Part shown: positions 34,564 to 42,818 of the stretch, piece by piece
Numbering within the stretch: position 1 is the first letter of the stretch
Layout of the letters: every line of letters starts with the position of its first letter
Assembly (NCBI RefSeq): GCF_009905615.1
Contig: NZ_JAAAKW010000027.1
Span: 1-53,169, forward strand
DNA: 53,169 bases
Reading direction: 5' to 3'
Source of the DNA: Pseudomonas sp. SLFW
GTDB lineage: Bacteria > Pseudomonadota > Gammaproteobacteria > Pseudomonadales > Pseudomonadaceae
Notes under the pieces: model-generated
Database searches by the model: none
The model's input: only the letters and a program-made list of their open reading frames with translations
What the model was told of the DNA's origin: nothing
Made by a program: the position numbers and the translations under genes

Positions 34564-36527
34564 GACTTCGACTTTTTCTGGGCCTGAGCGTCCTGCCTGC
34601 GCTGTGCCACGCCGAGTTCAACTCGACCACGCAACCGCAGATCCTGCCGCTGGCCCTGACCGGCCCGGCATTCGAGATCGCCAATCAGGCCTACGCCGCC
34701 TACAACGACAAGGATTACGACCTGGCCATCGCCAAGGCCCAGGAAGCCTTGCGTCAGCGCGCCGATGTTGACCGCTTGCGCAAACTGATTCTGCTGGCGG
34801 AGCGGGACAAGGATCGTCGCGATCACCCCGAGCGTTACCCCGGCAACAAGAAGGGCTTTCAGAACGGCGACCGCTCGTTGCGGGCCTACGCCAACGGCGA
34901 TTACAACCGGGCAGCAGATTTCGCCCGAAAAGCCATCGCCGAGTCGCCGAAGAACCCGGACTACCGGATGATGCTGATCGAAGCCCTGCAACGTCAGCAA
35001 AACCTGGACGGGGCCGAAGCCGCCATCAACGACGCCGTGGCCGTGCTGGGGGACTCGCCGCAACTGACCCGTCGTCGAGAGGCGCTGCACGAACAACGGG
35101 CAGTCAACATCGCCGCAGCGGGGTACGCCTCGCTGGCCCGTGGCGACAACGATGCCGCCGTCAGCTACGCCCGCGACGTGGTGCGCCAGTACCCGCAGGA
35201 AATCGCCTACCGACGCCTGCTGGTCAGCGCGTTGATCGCTCAGGAGCAATACGCGGCAGCCCGTTCAGCCGCCACCGAAGCACTGGCCCTCAAAGGCAAC
35301 GACGCGCCGCTGCTGGCCCAGCGCGGGCAGATGCGCATGCGTTTGGGGGACAAGCGCGGCGCGCAGCAGGATTTCAGCCAGGCGCTGGCCGTCGGCACCT
35401 TGCCGTTGCGTGATCAGGCGTCGCTGTATGCGGCGCTGGGTCAACCGAAAGAGGCCTTGGCGCGCATGCAACAGGCGCGGGCCAAGGGCGAGCTGAAGCG
35501 TGGCGACGAAGTGCAGATTGCCTACTTTCTGAGTCAGGCGGGGGATGATCGCGGCGCGCTGGCGGAATTCAAACGCGTGGACCGCACCAAGGGCCTGAGC
35601 CCCAAGGAAACCCAGGACGCCGCTTACAGCGCCATGCGTGCACCGGACGACGTGCAAGCCATCGCCTATTTCAAGCGTGTGCTGGATTATCAGGAGACCG
35701 GCGATCTGCAGATGCCGGATCAACAGGTGTTCGACACCCGGCGCGCGGTGTCCGACCTGTCTCGCGTCTGGGGCGTGACCAACACCACGACCTATCGCGG
35801 CGCCAGCACCTCCAATGGTTTGAGCGGCGCACCGAGCAGCAGCAACGACAGTGTGCAGAACAGCACCGAAATTTTCTGGCGTCCTGAAGGCTATCGCGAT
35901 GCGCGCTTCGTCGAGCTGTACGGTCGCGTGACCGACACGTTGTGGAACAAGGAAAGCGGAAACGATAAGGGCCTGGATGCCTTGCAAGGCGCGGTCGGGA
36001 TTCGCGTCAAACCGTTCACCGAATACAACGTGATGGCCGCGTTCGAACGCACCTTCCCGTTGGCGGGCAGCAATGTCAGCGGCGACTGGCTGGTGCGTCT
36101 GGGCTACGGTTCGAGCATCGGCACGGACCTGCGAGTCGATGTGCCGAGCTGGTGGACCTCGCAGTTCTACGCCGAAGGCGGACGCTACCTGCGGGACAAG
36201 CGCAATTACTTCAACAGTGAGTGGCAACTGGGGCGCAGCATTCGCCTGGACCGGGTCAGCCCGCGTCTGGTGATCTTCCCGCACGTCGTCCTTGCGGCGG
36301 ATTACGACTCGAAAATGCACAGTTCGGTTGATGCCCTCGGCCGCAACAAAACGTCTTCCGACAACGCGGGGGGCGCGGGTGTCGGTATCGGGGTGCGCTA
36401 CTGGTTCCGCGAAACCAAACACAAGGCGCCGCAGTCTTACATCGACTTCTCCGTGCAGTACCGGGAGAAGATTTTCGGGGATGACAGCGCGCAAGGCGTC
36501 TTTGCCCGCATGACCTATTCGTGGTGA
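34560..36527 (+). CDS. nfrA: NfrA-like TPR/outer-membrane export protein (phage N4 adsorption protein A type)
   Basis: A 655-aa protein with a signal peptide (MRLRLFLGLSVLPALCHAEF), a long series of TPR-like helical repeats (about 35-400; ANQAYAAYNDKDYDLAIAKA, YGRVTD marking the change), and a C-terminal beta-rich region (about 420-655) typical of the NfrA C-terminal domain, with alternating aromatic strands (VRLGYGSSIGTDLRVDV, FYAEGGRYLRDKRNYF) and a final aromatic residue (MTYSW) as in barrels. It would form the outer-membrane exit for the NfrB glycan; in E. coli NfrA is the phage N4 receptor. It overlaps nfrB by four bases, so translation is coupled. It is shorter than enteric NfrA (about 990 aa). 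Confidence 0.88.
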   Translation: MRLRLFLGLSVLPALCHAEFNSTTQPQILPLALTGPAFEIANQAYAAYNDKDYDLAIAKAQEALRQRADVDRLRKLILLAERDKDRRDHPERYPGNKKGFQNGDRSLRAYANGDYNRAADFARKAIAESPKNPDYRMMLIEALQRQQNLDGAEAAINDAVAVLGDSPQLTRRREALHEQRAVNIAAAGYASLARGDNDAAVSYARDVVRQYPQEIAYRRLLVSALIAQEQYAAARSAATEALALKGNDAPLLAQRGQMRMRLGDKRGAQQDFSQALAVGTLPLRDQASLYAALGQPKEALARMQQARAKGELKRGDEVQIAYFLSQAGDDRGALAEFKRVDRTKGLSPKETQDAAYSAMRAPDDVQAIAYFKRVLDYQETGDLQMPDQQVFDTRRAVSDLSRVWGVTNTTTYRGASTSNGLSGAPSSSNDSVQNSTEIFWRPEGYRDARFVELYGRVTDTLWNKESGNDKGLDALQGAVGIRVKPFTEYNVMAAFERTFPLAGSNVSGDWLVRLGYGSSIGTDLRVDVPSWWTSQFYAEGGRYLRDKRNYFNSEWQLGRSIRLDRVSPRLVIFPHVVLAADYDSKMHSSVDALGRNKTSSDNAGGAGVGIGVRYWFRETKHKAPQSYIDFSVQYREKIFGDDSAQGVFARMTYSW

Positions 36528-36546
36528 CGTTTTGTAAGGATCTGCC

Positions 36547-37392
36547 ATGTCACGCCTGCTGAAGACTTCCCTCGCCGCGCTGTTGATCGGCGTGCTGGGC
36601 GTGGCCATCGATGCGCTCTACGAACTGGGGCAAGACATGCGCCCCAACATCGTGGGCATCGTCTGGCAGCCGGACAACGCCACGGTAGGGATTCAGGGTG
36701 ACTGGCAAAAACTCGGCGTGCGCGAATTACTGGTGCAGTGGACGGCAGTGGACGGGCAGGCGTTCGTGCTCGGTTCCGGCCTGCCTGAAGTGCCGGTGTT
36801 GCCGGACTGGGCGCGCATCGGCAAGGAGCCCTGGGCGCAGGACGCGATCGTCGGGTTGGCCGGGTTCTTCAGCGAAAACCGTTCGCGGGACAACATTGAG
36901 GAGCTGGCGACATTGTCCGAACGGCTGGCCAAGGTGAAGACGCCGCTGAACGTGACGGGCTGGTATTTTCCGGCGGAAGTCGACCCCAGCTGGAGCCGCG
37001 CCAAGGAACTGCCCGCGCTGCTGGCCCGTTTGCCGAGGCCGTTATGGATCAGCGTCTACGACGGCGCCAACATCGGACCCAAGGCGACGGCTGACTGGCT
37101 CAAGACCTGGCTGCCGGACGACATCGGTGTCTTCTTTCAAGATGGCGTCGGCGTTTACGCCCGCACTGCGCCCGTGGCCCGAACCTATGCCGACGCCTTG
37201 CGCCAAAAACTCGGGAAACAGCGGGTGAAAATCATCGTCGAAGCCTTCCGCCCGCAAGTGGGCGGAGGGTTCCGACCGGCGACCGTCGATGAACTCAGGC
37301 CGCAACTCGCTGCGTACCGGGGCTACCCGCTCTACCTGTTCGACGGCCCGCATTACGTCCCTCCGGACGTGGTGAAGGGGTTGGCGAGGTAA
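36547..37392 (+). CDS. Exported glycosidase-like protein of the nfr cluster (DUF4434-like)
   Basis: A 281-aa protein with an N-terminal signal or anchor (MSRLLKTSLAALLIGVLGVA). The rest reads as a TIM barrel: GIVWQPDNATVGIQGDWQKL, NVTGWYFPAEVDPSWSRAKE, PLWISVYDGANIGPKATADW and GVFFQDGVGVYARTAPV. Aromatic and acidic residues at strand ends (YFPAEVDP, FQDGVG) resemble DUF4434-type glycosidase-like proteins. It is the last gene of the cluster, 19 bp after nfrA with AAGGA before its ATG. By analogy with BcsZ or PelA it may trim or release the secreted polymer. A protein of similar size (YbcH) sits beside nfrAB in E. coli, but I cannot test homology here. Confidence 0.72.
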   Translation: MSRLLKTSLAALLIGVLGVAIDALYELGQDMRPNIVGIVWQPDNATVGIQGDWQKLGVRELLVQWTAVDGQAFVLGSGLPEVPVLPDWARIGKEPWAQDAIVGLAGFFSENRSRDNIEELATLSERLAKVKTPLNVTGWYFPAEVDPSWSRAKELPALLARLPRPLWISVYDGANIGPKATADWLKTWLPDDIGVFFQDGVGVYARTAPVARTYADALRQKLGKQRVKIIVEAFRPQVGGGFRPATVDELRPQLAAYRGYPLYLFDGPHYVPPDVVKGLAR

Positions 37393-37430
37393 GCGGGCGT
37401 TTTGTCGGAGGCACCGCGTATTCAGGGTTT

Positions 37431-37713
37431 GCTGCCGCTTCGGTCGGGCGCGACCCCGGGCCGATCGCGAGCGGGCTGGCTCCCACGCCTTCGGCAAAAG
37501 CGGATTGAGGCACGGCTCACGCTTTTGATTCTGGCCGGAGGCCGTAGGAGCAAGCTTGCTCGCGATCTGTCGCGAAGCGGCAGCAAAATCAGACTCCCTC
37601 GGCTTCGCCAGACACACCGCATGCGTTGATTCCACTGCCGGTGCGGCAGATCGCAGGCAAGGTGGAGCGCCACCCCGGCAGCTCCTACGGCCTTCGGCCA
37701 GAATCAGAATCGC
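37431..37713. repeat. REP/BIME cluster sharing sequence with 1044-1212
   Basis: Several REP arms lie here. One (about 37431-37504) has CCGATCGCGAGCGGGCTGGC. A larger inverted pair starts with GCTTTTGATTCTGGCCGGAG and GCCGTAGGAGC at 37521-37551, identical over 31 bases to 1044-1074, and closes with the inverted copy CTCCTACGGCCTTCGGCCAG plus AATCAGAA up to 37713. It fills the 350-bp gap between the convergent polysaccharide cluster and the oxidoreductase gene; no gene is supported. Confidence 0.88.
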
Positions 37714-37742
37714 TGTGACATTTCACACCCACCGCAATCCCA

Positions 37743-38615
37743 TCAACGCGGATTACGCCGCTCTTCCACCTCAGCCAACACCGCCAGGTCCATTTCACCC
37801 TGACCGTGATCCACTGCGTCCTGCAAATTGGCGCGGACCCGCTCGGCGGTCGGCATCTCAACCGACACCTGCTGAGCCGCCGCCAACACCAGATCGACAT
37901 CCTTCAGCCCCAACACCGCCTTGAACGCTGCCGGCTCATATCGACGCTCACCGATCAACCCGCCATACCCCGCATACACCGGGCCGGGGAAGATGGTGTT
38001 GGAAATCAGGTCGACGAAGTCCTTCGACGCCAGACCATGCCGTGTCACCAGCACCGCCGCTTCGCTGACTGCCTGCACTGCCGAAACAATCATGAAGTTG
38101 GCCGCCAGTTTCATCGCGTTCGCCGCCGAGGCTTTCTCCCCAAGCGGCCAGGTTTTACGACCGATCAAATCGAACAGCGGCTGAACCTTGGCAATCGCCT
38201 GTTCAGGCCCTGCGGCCAGGATATTGAGTTGCGCCGCCGCTGCCACGTTTGGCCGACCCAACACCGGCGCCGCAATGTAATCCACACCCTGAGCCTTGTG
38301 CAGTGCAGCCAGCTCATCGGCGAATTCCACCGAAATGGTCGCCATGTTGACGTGGATCAGCGGCCCTTTGAGCTGTTGCAGCAGCCCTGAATCCAGCAAC
38401 ACCGACCGCAACGCCTTGTCGTCGGCGAAGATGCTGAACGCCACGTCGACGGCGAACGCCTGCGCCGGTTCTGTCGCGGCTTTGGCGCCCAGCGCCACCA
38501 ACGGCTCAGTGGCCTTCGGCGAGCGGTTCCAGACCACCAATTCGTGGCCACCCTTCAACAGATTGGCCGCGATGGCCTGACCCATGTTGCCCAGTCCCAA
38601 GAAACCGATTTTCAT
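37743..38615 (-). CDS. NAD(P)-dependent beta-hydroxyacid dehydrogenase family protein
   Basis: A 290-aa member of the 3-hydroxyisobutyrate/6-phosphogluconate dehydrogenase family. The Rossmann start MKIGFLGLGNMGQAIAANLL holds GxGxxG; a conserved-position Asn and the catalytic Lys appear in SAANAMKLAANFM. The substrate-binding GG motif of typical family members is replaced by LGRPNVAAAAQLNIL. I chose the ATG at 38613-38615, with GGAGG eight bases upstream. It is the last gene of a probable operon with a DUF1028 gene and argE. Substrate unknown. Confidence 0.85.
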   Translation of the reverse strand: MKIGFLGLGNMGQAIAANLLKGGHELVVWNRSPKATEPLVALGAKAATEPAQAFAVDVAFSIFADDKALRSVLLDSGLLQQLKGPLIHVNMATISVEFADELAALHKAQGVDYIAAPVLGRPNVAAAAQLNILAAGPEQAIAKVQPLFDLIGRKTWPLGEKASAANAMKLAANFMIVSAVQAVSEAAVLVTRHGLASKDFVDLISNTIFPGPVYAGYGGLIGERRYEPAAFKAVLGLKDVDLVLAAAQQVSVEMPTAERVRANLQDAVDHGQGEMDLAVLAEVEERRNPR

Positions 38616-38685
38616 CCGAAGTGCCTCCAGAAAGTGATGCCCGCAGGCCACGCACTCTAGCACCTCGACCGGTCAACGCACGCGA

Positions 38686-39834
38686 TCAGCCCTGCAACGT
38701 CGCGGTGATCCGCCGCAGCATCGCGTCGCACGCCGCCAGTTGCGCCACGCTGACGAACTCGTCCGGCTTATGCCCCTGATCCATGCTGCCCGGCCCGCAC
38801 ACGACGGTGGGGATGCCGATGGCGTCGAACAACCCGCCCTCGGTGCCGAACGCCACCGTGGTGAACGCGTCCGAACCGCAGAATTGCGCGATCAACTGCG
38901 CGGCCTGACCCTTCGCGTCTGTCGCCAGACCGGGGTACGCCGACAGCTCGGTGAACCGAATGTCGCTGTCCGGATGCACCGCCTGCATGCGCGGCAGCAC
39001 CTGATCCTTGGCGTAGTCCTGCAACTGCTGCGCGACGTCGAGCGGGTCATGGGCGGGCAGGGCGCGCACTTCGAAATCGAAGCGGCAATCGGCGGGCACG
39101 ATGTTCAACGCCTTGCCGCCGCTGATCACGCCCGTCTGCACCGTGGTGAACGGCGGATCGAAGCGTCCGTCGTGCAGTTCTGGAGCGCGCAACGTCGAGC
39201 CGATGCGGCCCAATTCGCCGATCAGTTCGGCGGCGTATTCGATGGCGTTCACGCCCTGAGGTGCGTAAGCCGAGTGACAGGCCGCGCCGTGCACGTCGCA
39301 GCGCATGGCCAGTTTGCCTTTGTGGCCCAACACCGGCTTGAGTTCGGTGGGTTCGCCGATGATGCACAGCAGCGGCTTGACTGGGCGTTGCTCCAGCTCC
39401 TCCAGCAACGAACGCACGCCGAGACAGCCGACTTCTTCGTCATAGGACAGCGCGATGTGCACCGGCATTTTCAGCGGCGCGGCCAGCAAACCGGGCACGG
39501 CCGCCAGCACGCAAGCGATGTAGCCTTTCATGTCCGCCGTGCCGCGCCCGAACAGCTTGCCGTCATGCTCGCTGAGTTCGAACGGCGCCACGGTCCACGG
39601 CTGGCCGTCCACCGGCACCACGTCGGTGTGCCCCGACAGCACAATACCGGGCAGGTCCGCAGGGCCAATCGTCGCGAACAGATTGGCCTTGCTGCGCGAC
39701 GCGTTGTAAATCAGCTCGCAGGGCACGTCGAACCCGGCCAGATAGTCCCGCACGAACTCGATCAAATGCAGGTTCGATTCGCGGCTGGTGGTGTCGAACC
39801 CCACCAGCGCGGCCAACAGGTCCCGGCTGTTCAT
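38686..39834 (-). CDS. argE: Acetylornithine deacetylase (M20 family)
   Basis: A 382-aa zinc-dependent M20 deacylase of the ArgE type, releasing ornithine from N-acetylornithine. Metal and catalytic residues are visible: VLSGHTDVVPVDGQPW, LFGRGTADMKGYIACV, SYDEEVGCLGVRS and IGEPTELKPVLGHKG. I start at the ATG 39834, with GAGGG eight bases upstream, rather than the GTG three codons earlier. It sits between a DUF1028 gene (27 bp upstream) and a beta-hydroxyacid dehydrogenase. The setting suggests catabolic use, perhaps on another N-acyl amino acid. Pseudomonads normally use ArgJ for the arginine step, so a scavenging role fits. Confidence 0.88.
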   Translation of the reverse strand: MNSRDLLAALVGFDTTSRESNLHLIEFVRDYLAGFDVPCELIYNASRSKANLFATIGPADLPGIVLSGHTDVVPVDGQPWTVAPFELSEHDGKLFGRGTADMKGYIACVLAAVPGLLAAPLKMPVHIALSYDEEVGCLGVRSLLEELEQRPVKPLLCIIGEPTELKPVLGHKGKLAMRCDVHGAACHSAYAPQGVNAIEYAAELIGELGRIGSTLRAPELHDGRFDPPFTTVQTGVISGGKALNIVPADCRFDFEVRALPAHDPLDVAQQLQDYAKDQVLPRMQAVHPDSDIRFTELSAYPGLATDAKGQAAQLIAQFCGSDAFTTVAFGTEGGLFDAIGIPTVVCGPGSMDQGHKPDEFVSVAQLAACDAMLRRITATLQG

Positions 39835-39861
39835 GCTGTGCACCCTCGGTTCATTGACGCA

Positions 39862-40536
39862 TCATTCATCGCCCGGCACACCATAACGGGGGGCCTTGGT
39901 CGGGTCGAGGGCGCGGGCCAGGTAATCCTGCATCTGCGGGCGGTAATCGCTCCACAGGTTTGCCAGTGTGCCGATGGGGTCTTCCTCTGCCCAATCGACG
40001 CGCAGATCGACGATGGGCCAGCTGTGATCACCGACCACCACCAGCGCCGCCGAATGCACCGGACCGGCTTCACCCCCGGCTGCAACGGCCGCTTGCATTG
40101 CGGCGATCAGCCGGTCGGCGAGCAGGCCGTCATGGGTTTCAAAAGCGTGAACCAGCGCTTCGATCACCGCTCGGTCCGCGAGCATATTGCCCGCGCCGAC
40201 GCACTGTTCCCCCGATAACGCATGGTGCGTGCCGAGGGTTTCGCTGCCGCTGAAATGCGCGGTTCGACCGAGGTGGTCGATGGCCGTGAGCTGACGAAAC
40301 TGGCGGTAATCATCAAGGCTCAGCGCCTGCGCCACGGCCTGCTCAGAGGACAGGCCATTTTCCATCTGATCGAGTGTGAGCGCGCCAAGGGCCGGGAGGG
40401 TGATGTTCTGGGTCGACACGGCGCCCACGCCGGGTCGCAGCCACGGACAACGGGCGCCCACGGCAATGCTCGACGAGCTGATGGCGATGCCCAATTGGCC
40501 GGTGTCGGCGCAACGGCCAACGATGGAAAACGTCAT
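39862..40536 (-). CDS. DUF1028-family protein (predicted Ntn hydrolase)
   Basis: A 224-aa protein of the DUF1028 family, predicted to have an Ntn-hydrolase-like fold. The N-terminus MTFSIVGRCADTGQLGIAIS, with SSIAVGARCPWLRPGVGAVS, TQNITLPALG and LSGEQCVGAGNML, is typical. I chose the ATG at 40534-40536 because the family starts there and AGGA lies upstream. It is the first gene of a probable operon with argE, a pairing that suggests hydrolysis of acyl- or peptide-type compounds. Its reaction is not known to me. Confidence 0.88.
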   Translation of the reverse strand: MTFSIVGRCADTGQLGIAISSSSIAVGARCPWLRPGVGAVSTQNITLPALGALTLDQMENGLSSEQAVAQALSLDDYRQFRQLTAIDHLGRTAHFSGSETLGTHHALSGEQCVGAGNMLADRAVIEALVHAFETHDGLLADRLIAAMQAAVAAGGEAGPVHSAALVVVGDHSWPIVDLRVDWAEEDPIGTLANLWSDYRPQMQDYLARALDPTKAPRYGVPGDE

Positions 40537-40770
40537 GGTGTGTTCATCCTGTTTCGTCCTGACCTGCCATTCACTGCTCCGAAGCGTGGCGGAGTGCATG
40601 GCGCATGACGGCATTCTGGAGCGGTGCCGTCGTGGACGAAACGAGGATTTTCGTGAGCGCTGGTTAGGGAAAACCGTATCAGCCTGAACGTGATGCAGGC
40701 AGACGAGGCTCTTCGGTGCGCCCCGTCCGCCACACGCAAGGTCGCCAGTCCGAATCGTCGGCTTCGCCCG

Positions 40771-41643
40771 TCAACGCAAGTAGCGTCGCTCGATGTCGCG
40801 CATGCGTTCATCACCTTGCAACATGATGATCTCTTTCACGGAGGGAAGATGCGGGTCCACGTGCTGGATACCGCGGTCTTTGATGATTTGCGCGAACGTT
40901 GTGCGCATCGCACCCACGGCCGCTCTGATCGCGTGATTGCCGTAAATAACGATCCCGACCTTGCCCAAGGCTTCGATGTCTTTCTCGGTCAGTTGAGGGT
41001 ACGCGGTGGGCACGAGCACCAGCGGCACGGTTCCCGACCATGCCTTCACGAATTGAAGGATTTCATCGGGCGTCGGCTGCTTGGAGTGAATGAGGATGGC
41101 ATCGGCGCCCGCCGCTTCGTATGCCAAGGCTCGGGTAATCGCTTCCTCTTGTCCCAGCCCTGCGATCAAGCTTTCAGTGCGTGCAATGACGACGAAGTCC
41201 TTATCGGACTTCGCCTGCACCGCAGCGGCGATCTTGCCTTGAAACTCTTCGAGACGAACCAGTTCCTGCCGCCCATCAGCGCGCAGGCTGGTGTCTTTCG
41301 GAAATGTCTTGTCTTCCATGACCACCGCCGAGGCACCCGCCGCCTCATAAAGGGGGACGACGTAACTGACGTTGACGGCATTCCCGAAGCCTGTGTCGAT
41401 GTCTGCAATGAGCGGGATGGACGTGACCGAGGCAATGGCGCGCATCATGTCGAGGTGCGTTCCGCTGGATAGAATATTCGCGTCAGGCACCGCGTAACTG
41501 GCAGACAGTTCGAAGCCACTGCCCCAAATACCGTGAAAGCCCGCTTCTTCAGCCAGGACCGCTGACAGAGGATTGTGTGCCGCCATTGCCGTGAACAACT
41601 GGCGGCTGTCGAGGGCTGCGCGAAGGCGTTGATGCTTGCTCAT
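40771..41643 (-). CDS. palA: Phosphonopyruvate hydrolase
   Basis: A 290-aa enzyme of the PEP mutase/isocitrate lyase superfamily, predicted to cleave the C-P bond of phosphonopyruvate to pyruvate and phosphate. Metal ligands Asp81, Asp83 (IADIDTGFG) and Glu110 (VVMEDKTFPKDTS) are present. In the gating loop, PEP mutase has an Asn that the known Variovorax hydrolase replaces with Thr118; here it is also Thr, at residue 118 (PKDTS), and the length is the same, which favours the hydrolase over the mutase. AGGAG before the ATG is a strong ribosome site. It lies 163 bp after a LysR gene and near a GlpT-type antiporter and a dehydrogenase. PEP mutase would need a phosphonopyruvate decarboxylase, which is absent. 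Confidence 0.85.
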   Translation of the reverse strand: MSKHQRLRAALDSRQLFTAMAAHNPLSAVLAEEAGFHGIWGSGFELSASYAVPDANILSSGTHLDMMRAIASVTSIPLIADIDTGFGNAVNVSYVVPLYEAAGASAVVMEDKTFPKDTSLRADGRQELVRLEEFQGKIAAAVQAKSDKDFVVIARTESLIAGLGQEEAITRALAYEAAGADAILIHSKQPTPDEILQFVKAWSGTVPLVLVPTAYPQLTEKDIEALGKVGIVIYGNHAIRAAVGAMRTTFAQIIKDRGIQHVDPHLPSVKEIIMLQGDERMRDIERRYLR

Positions 41644-41806
41644 ATAAACTCCTGAAGTGGCGTTGGAACTTGCCCTTTACAACGAGGACAGAGTCAGTGT
41701 TGACGCGACATCACTCACCGCGCTCGGGACTGAGGCGGCGGAACGATCGGTCAGCGTGAGTAAAACGGGCAGTCCTGTTTCAGAGGACGGCTTCAAACAT
41801 GCGTTT

Positions 41807-42691
41807 TCAGAACAGTGTTGTCAGGCATCTCTCGACCATACTCAGCCCTTCGCAGACTTCTGCTGAAGGTTGTTTGTGCGTGATCTTGAAATACTTGCGG
41901 GCGGGCGGCGCGTCTTTGATCGGCTCGACGACGAACTCATCGGGCCGGATTTTCCTGACCCATTCGCCTACCGAATTCACGACAATCGACCATTGCTGCT
42001 CATCCACCAGCAAGTCAGGAATCAGACTGGCCATGTCCAGCTGTACCCGCCTGACCTGCAGGCTGCCCAACGTCCGCTCATGCCATAACTGAAAGTCCTT
42101 GCTCCAGCGCCAGAAGATTTCCTTTTCAGGATCAAGCTGAGCGACATTGACTTCCGTTGGTTCCTCACGGGAGGGTCCTGAACGGCGTAGCAGGCAAAAC
42201 CCTTCTTCCGTGAACGGTGACATCAGCACATTGGACGGCACCGAAACTTCGCGTGCGAGAAAGGCAATATCCATGACTTTCGTGGACACCGACTCCACGG
42301 ACTCTTCGGTATGTTCCGTGTGAATGCGAAGGGTCATGCGAGGCGCACACTGATAAAGCATTGAATACAGGGGCGGTAGCAAATACATGTTCATGCTGTT
42401 TGGCGCACTGATATTCAAATGAAGATTGAAGTTCGTGACGCCAAACCGGTCGATATCGTTCAGCACGTCCTGGAAGCGTTCGGCCAGCGGCAAAAACGCC
42501 TTTCCCGATGCCGTGACCCTGATACTGTCGACACCCTTATGGCGTTCGATCAACGTCACGCCCAGCTTCTGTTCAAGTTCTTTCAAGCGATAACTGATGG
42601 CCGACGGCGAAACATGAATACTGTCCGCCGCCGCCCTCAGACTTTGCTCTTTGACGATGGCAAGAAATGCACTCACGCCCAAGTAATACAT
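41807..42691 (-). CDS. LysR-family regulator of the phosphonate cluster
   Basis: A 294-aa LysR-type regulator starting MYYLGVSAFLAIVKEQSLRA, with helix-turn-helix in AAADSIHVSPSAISYRLKEL. I chose the ATG at 42689-42691, with GGAGG shortly upstream. It lies on the same strand between the antiporter and the phosphonopyruvate hydrolase gene, so it is probably both a member and the controller of the cluster, with an effector such as phosphonopyruvate. A LysR regulator also accompanies the hydrolase gene in Variovorax (established for that organism as I recall it). GC is slightly lower than the flanks. Confidence 0.9.
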   Translation of the reverse strand: MYYLGVSAFLAIVKEQSLRAAADSIHVSPSAISYRLKELEQKLGVTLIERHKGVDSIRVTASGKAFLPLAERFQDVLNDIDRFGVTNFNLHLNISAPNSMNMYLLPPLYSMLYQCAPRMTLRIHTEHTEESVESVSTKVMDIAFLAREVSVPSNVLMSPFTEEGFCLLRRSGPSREEPTEVNVAQLDPEKEIFWRWSKDFQLWHERTLGSLQVRRVQLDMASLIPDLLVDEQQWSIVVNSVGEWVRKIRPDEFVVEPIKDAPPARKYFKITHKQPSAEVCEGLSMVERCLTTLF

Positions 42692-42818
42692 GCCACCTCC
42701 GCACGCTGGATTAAAGCAATGATGGGCGCCGATAACGCATCCTTGCGACGTCATGACAGGGCGCATTGCAGGTCGCCGCAGCATAGCAAACGTCCTCCGG
42801 ACCCGAAGGATGTGCAGG

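Noticed and set aside
40771..41643. PEP mutase or methylisocitrate lyase function for the superfamily enzyme
   Set aside because: Thr118 in place of the mutase Asn, the absence of phosphonopyruvate decarboxylase or prp genes, and the nearby organophosphate antiporter favour phosphonopyruvate hydrolase; a lyase role is not fully excluded.
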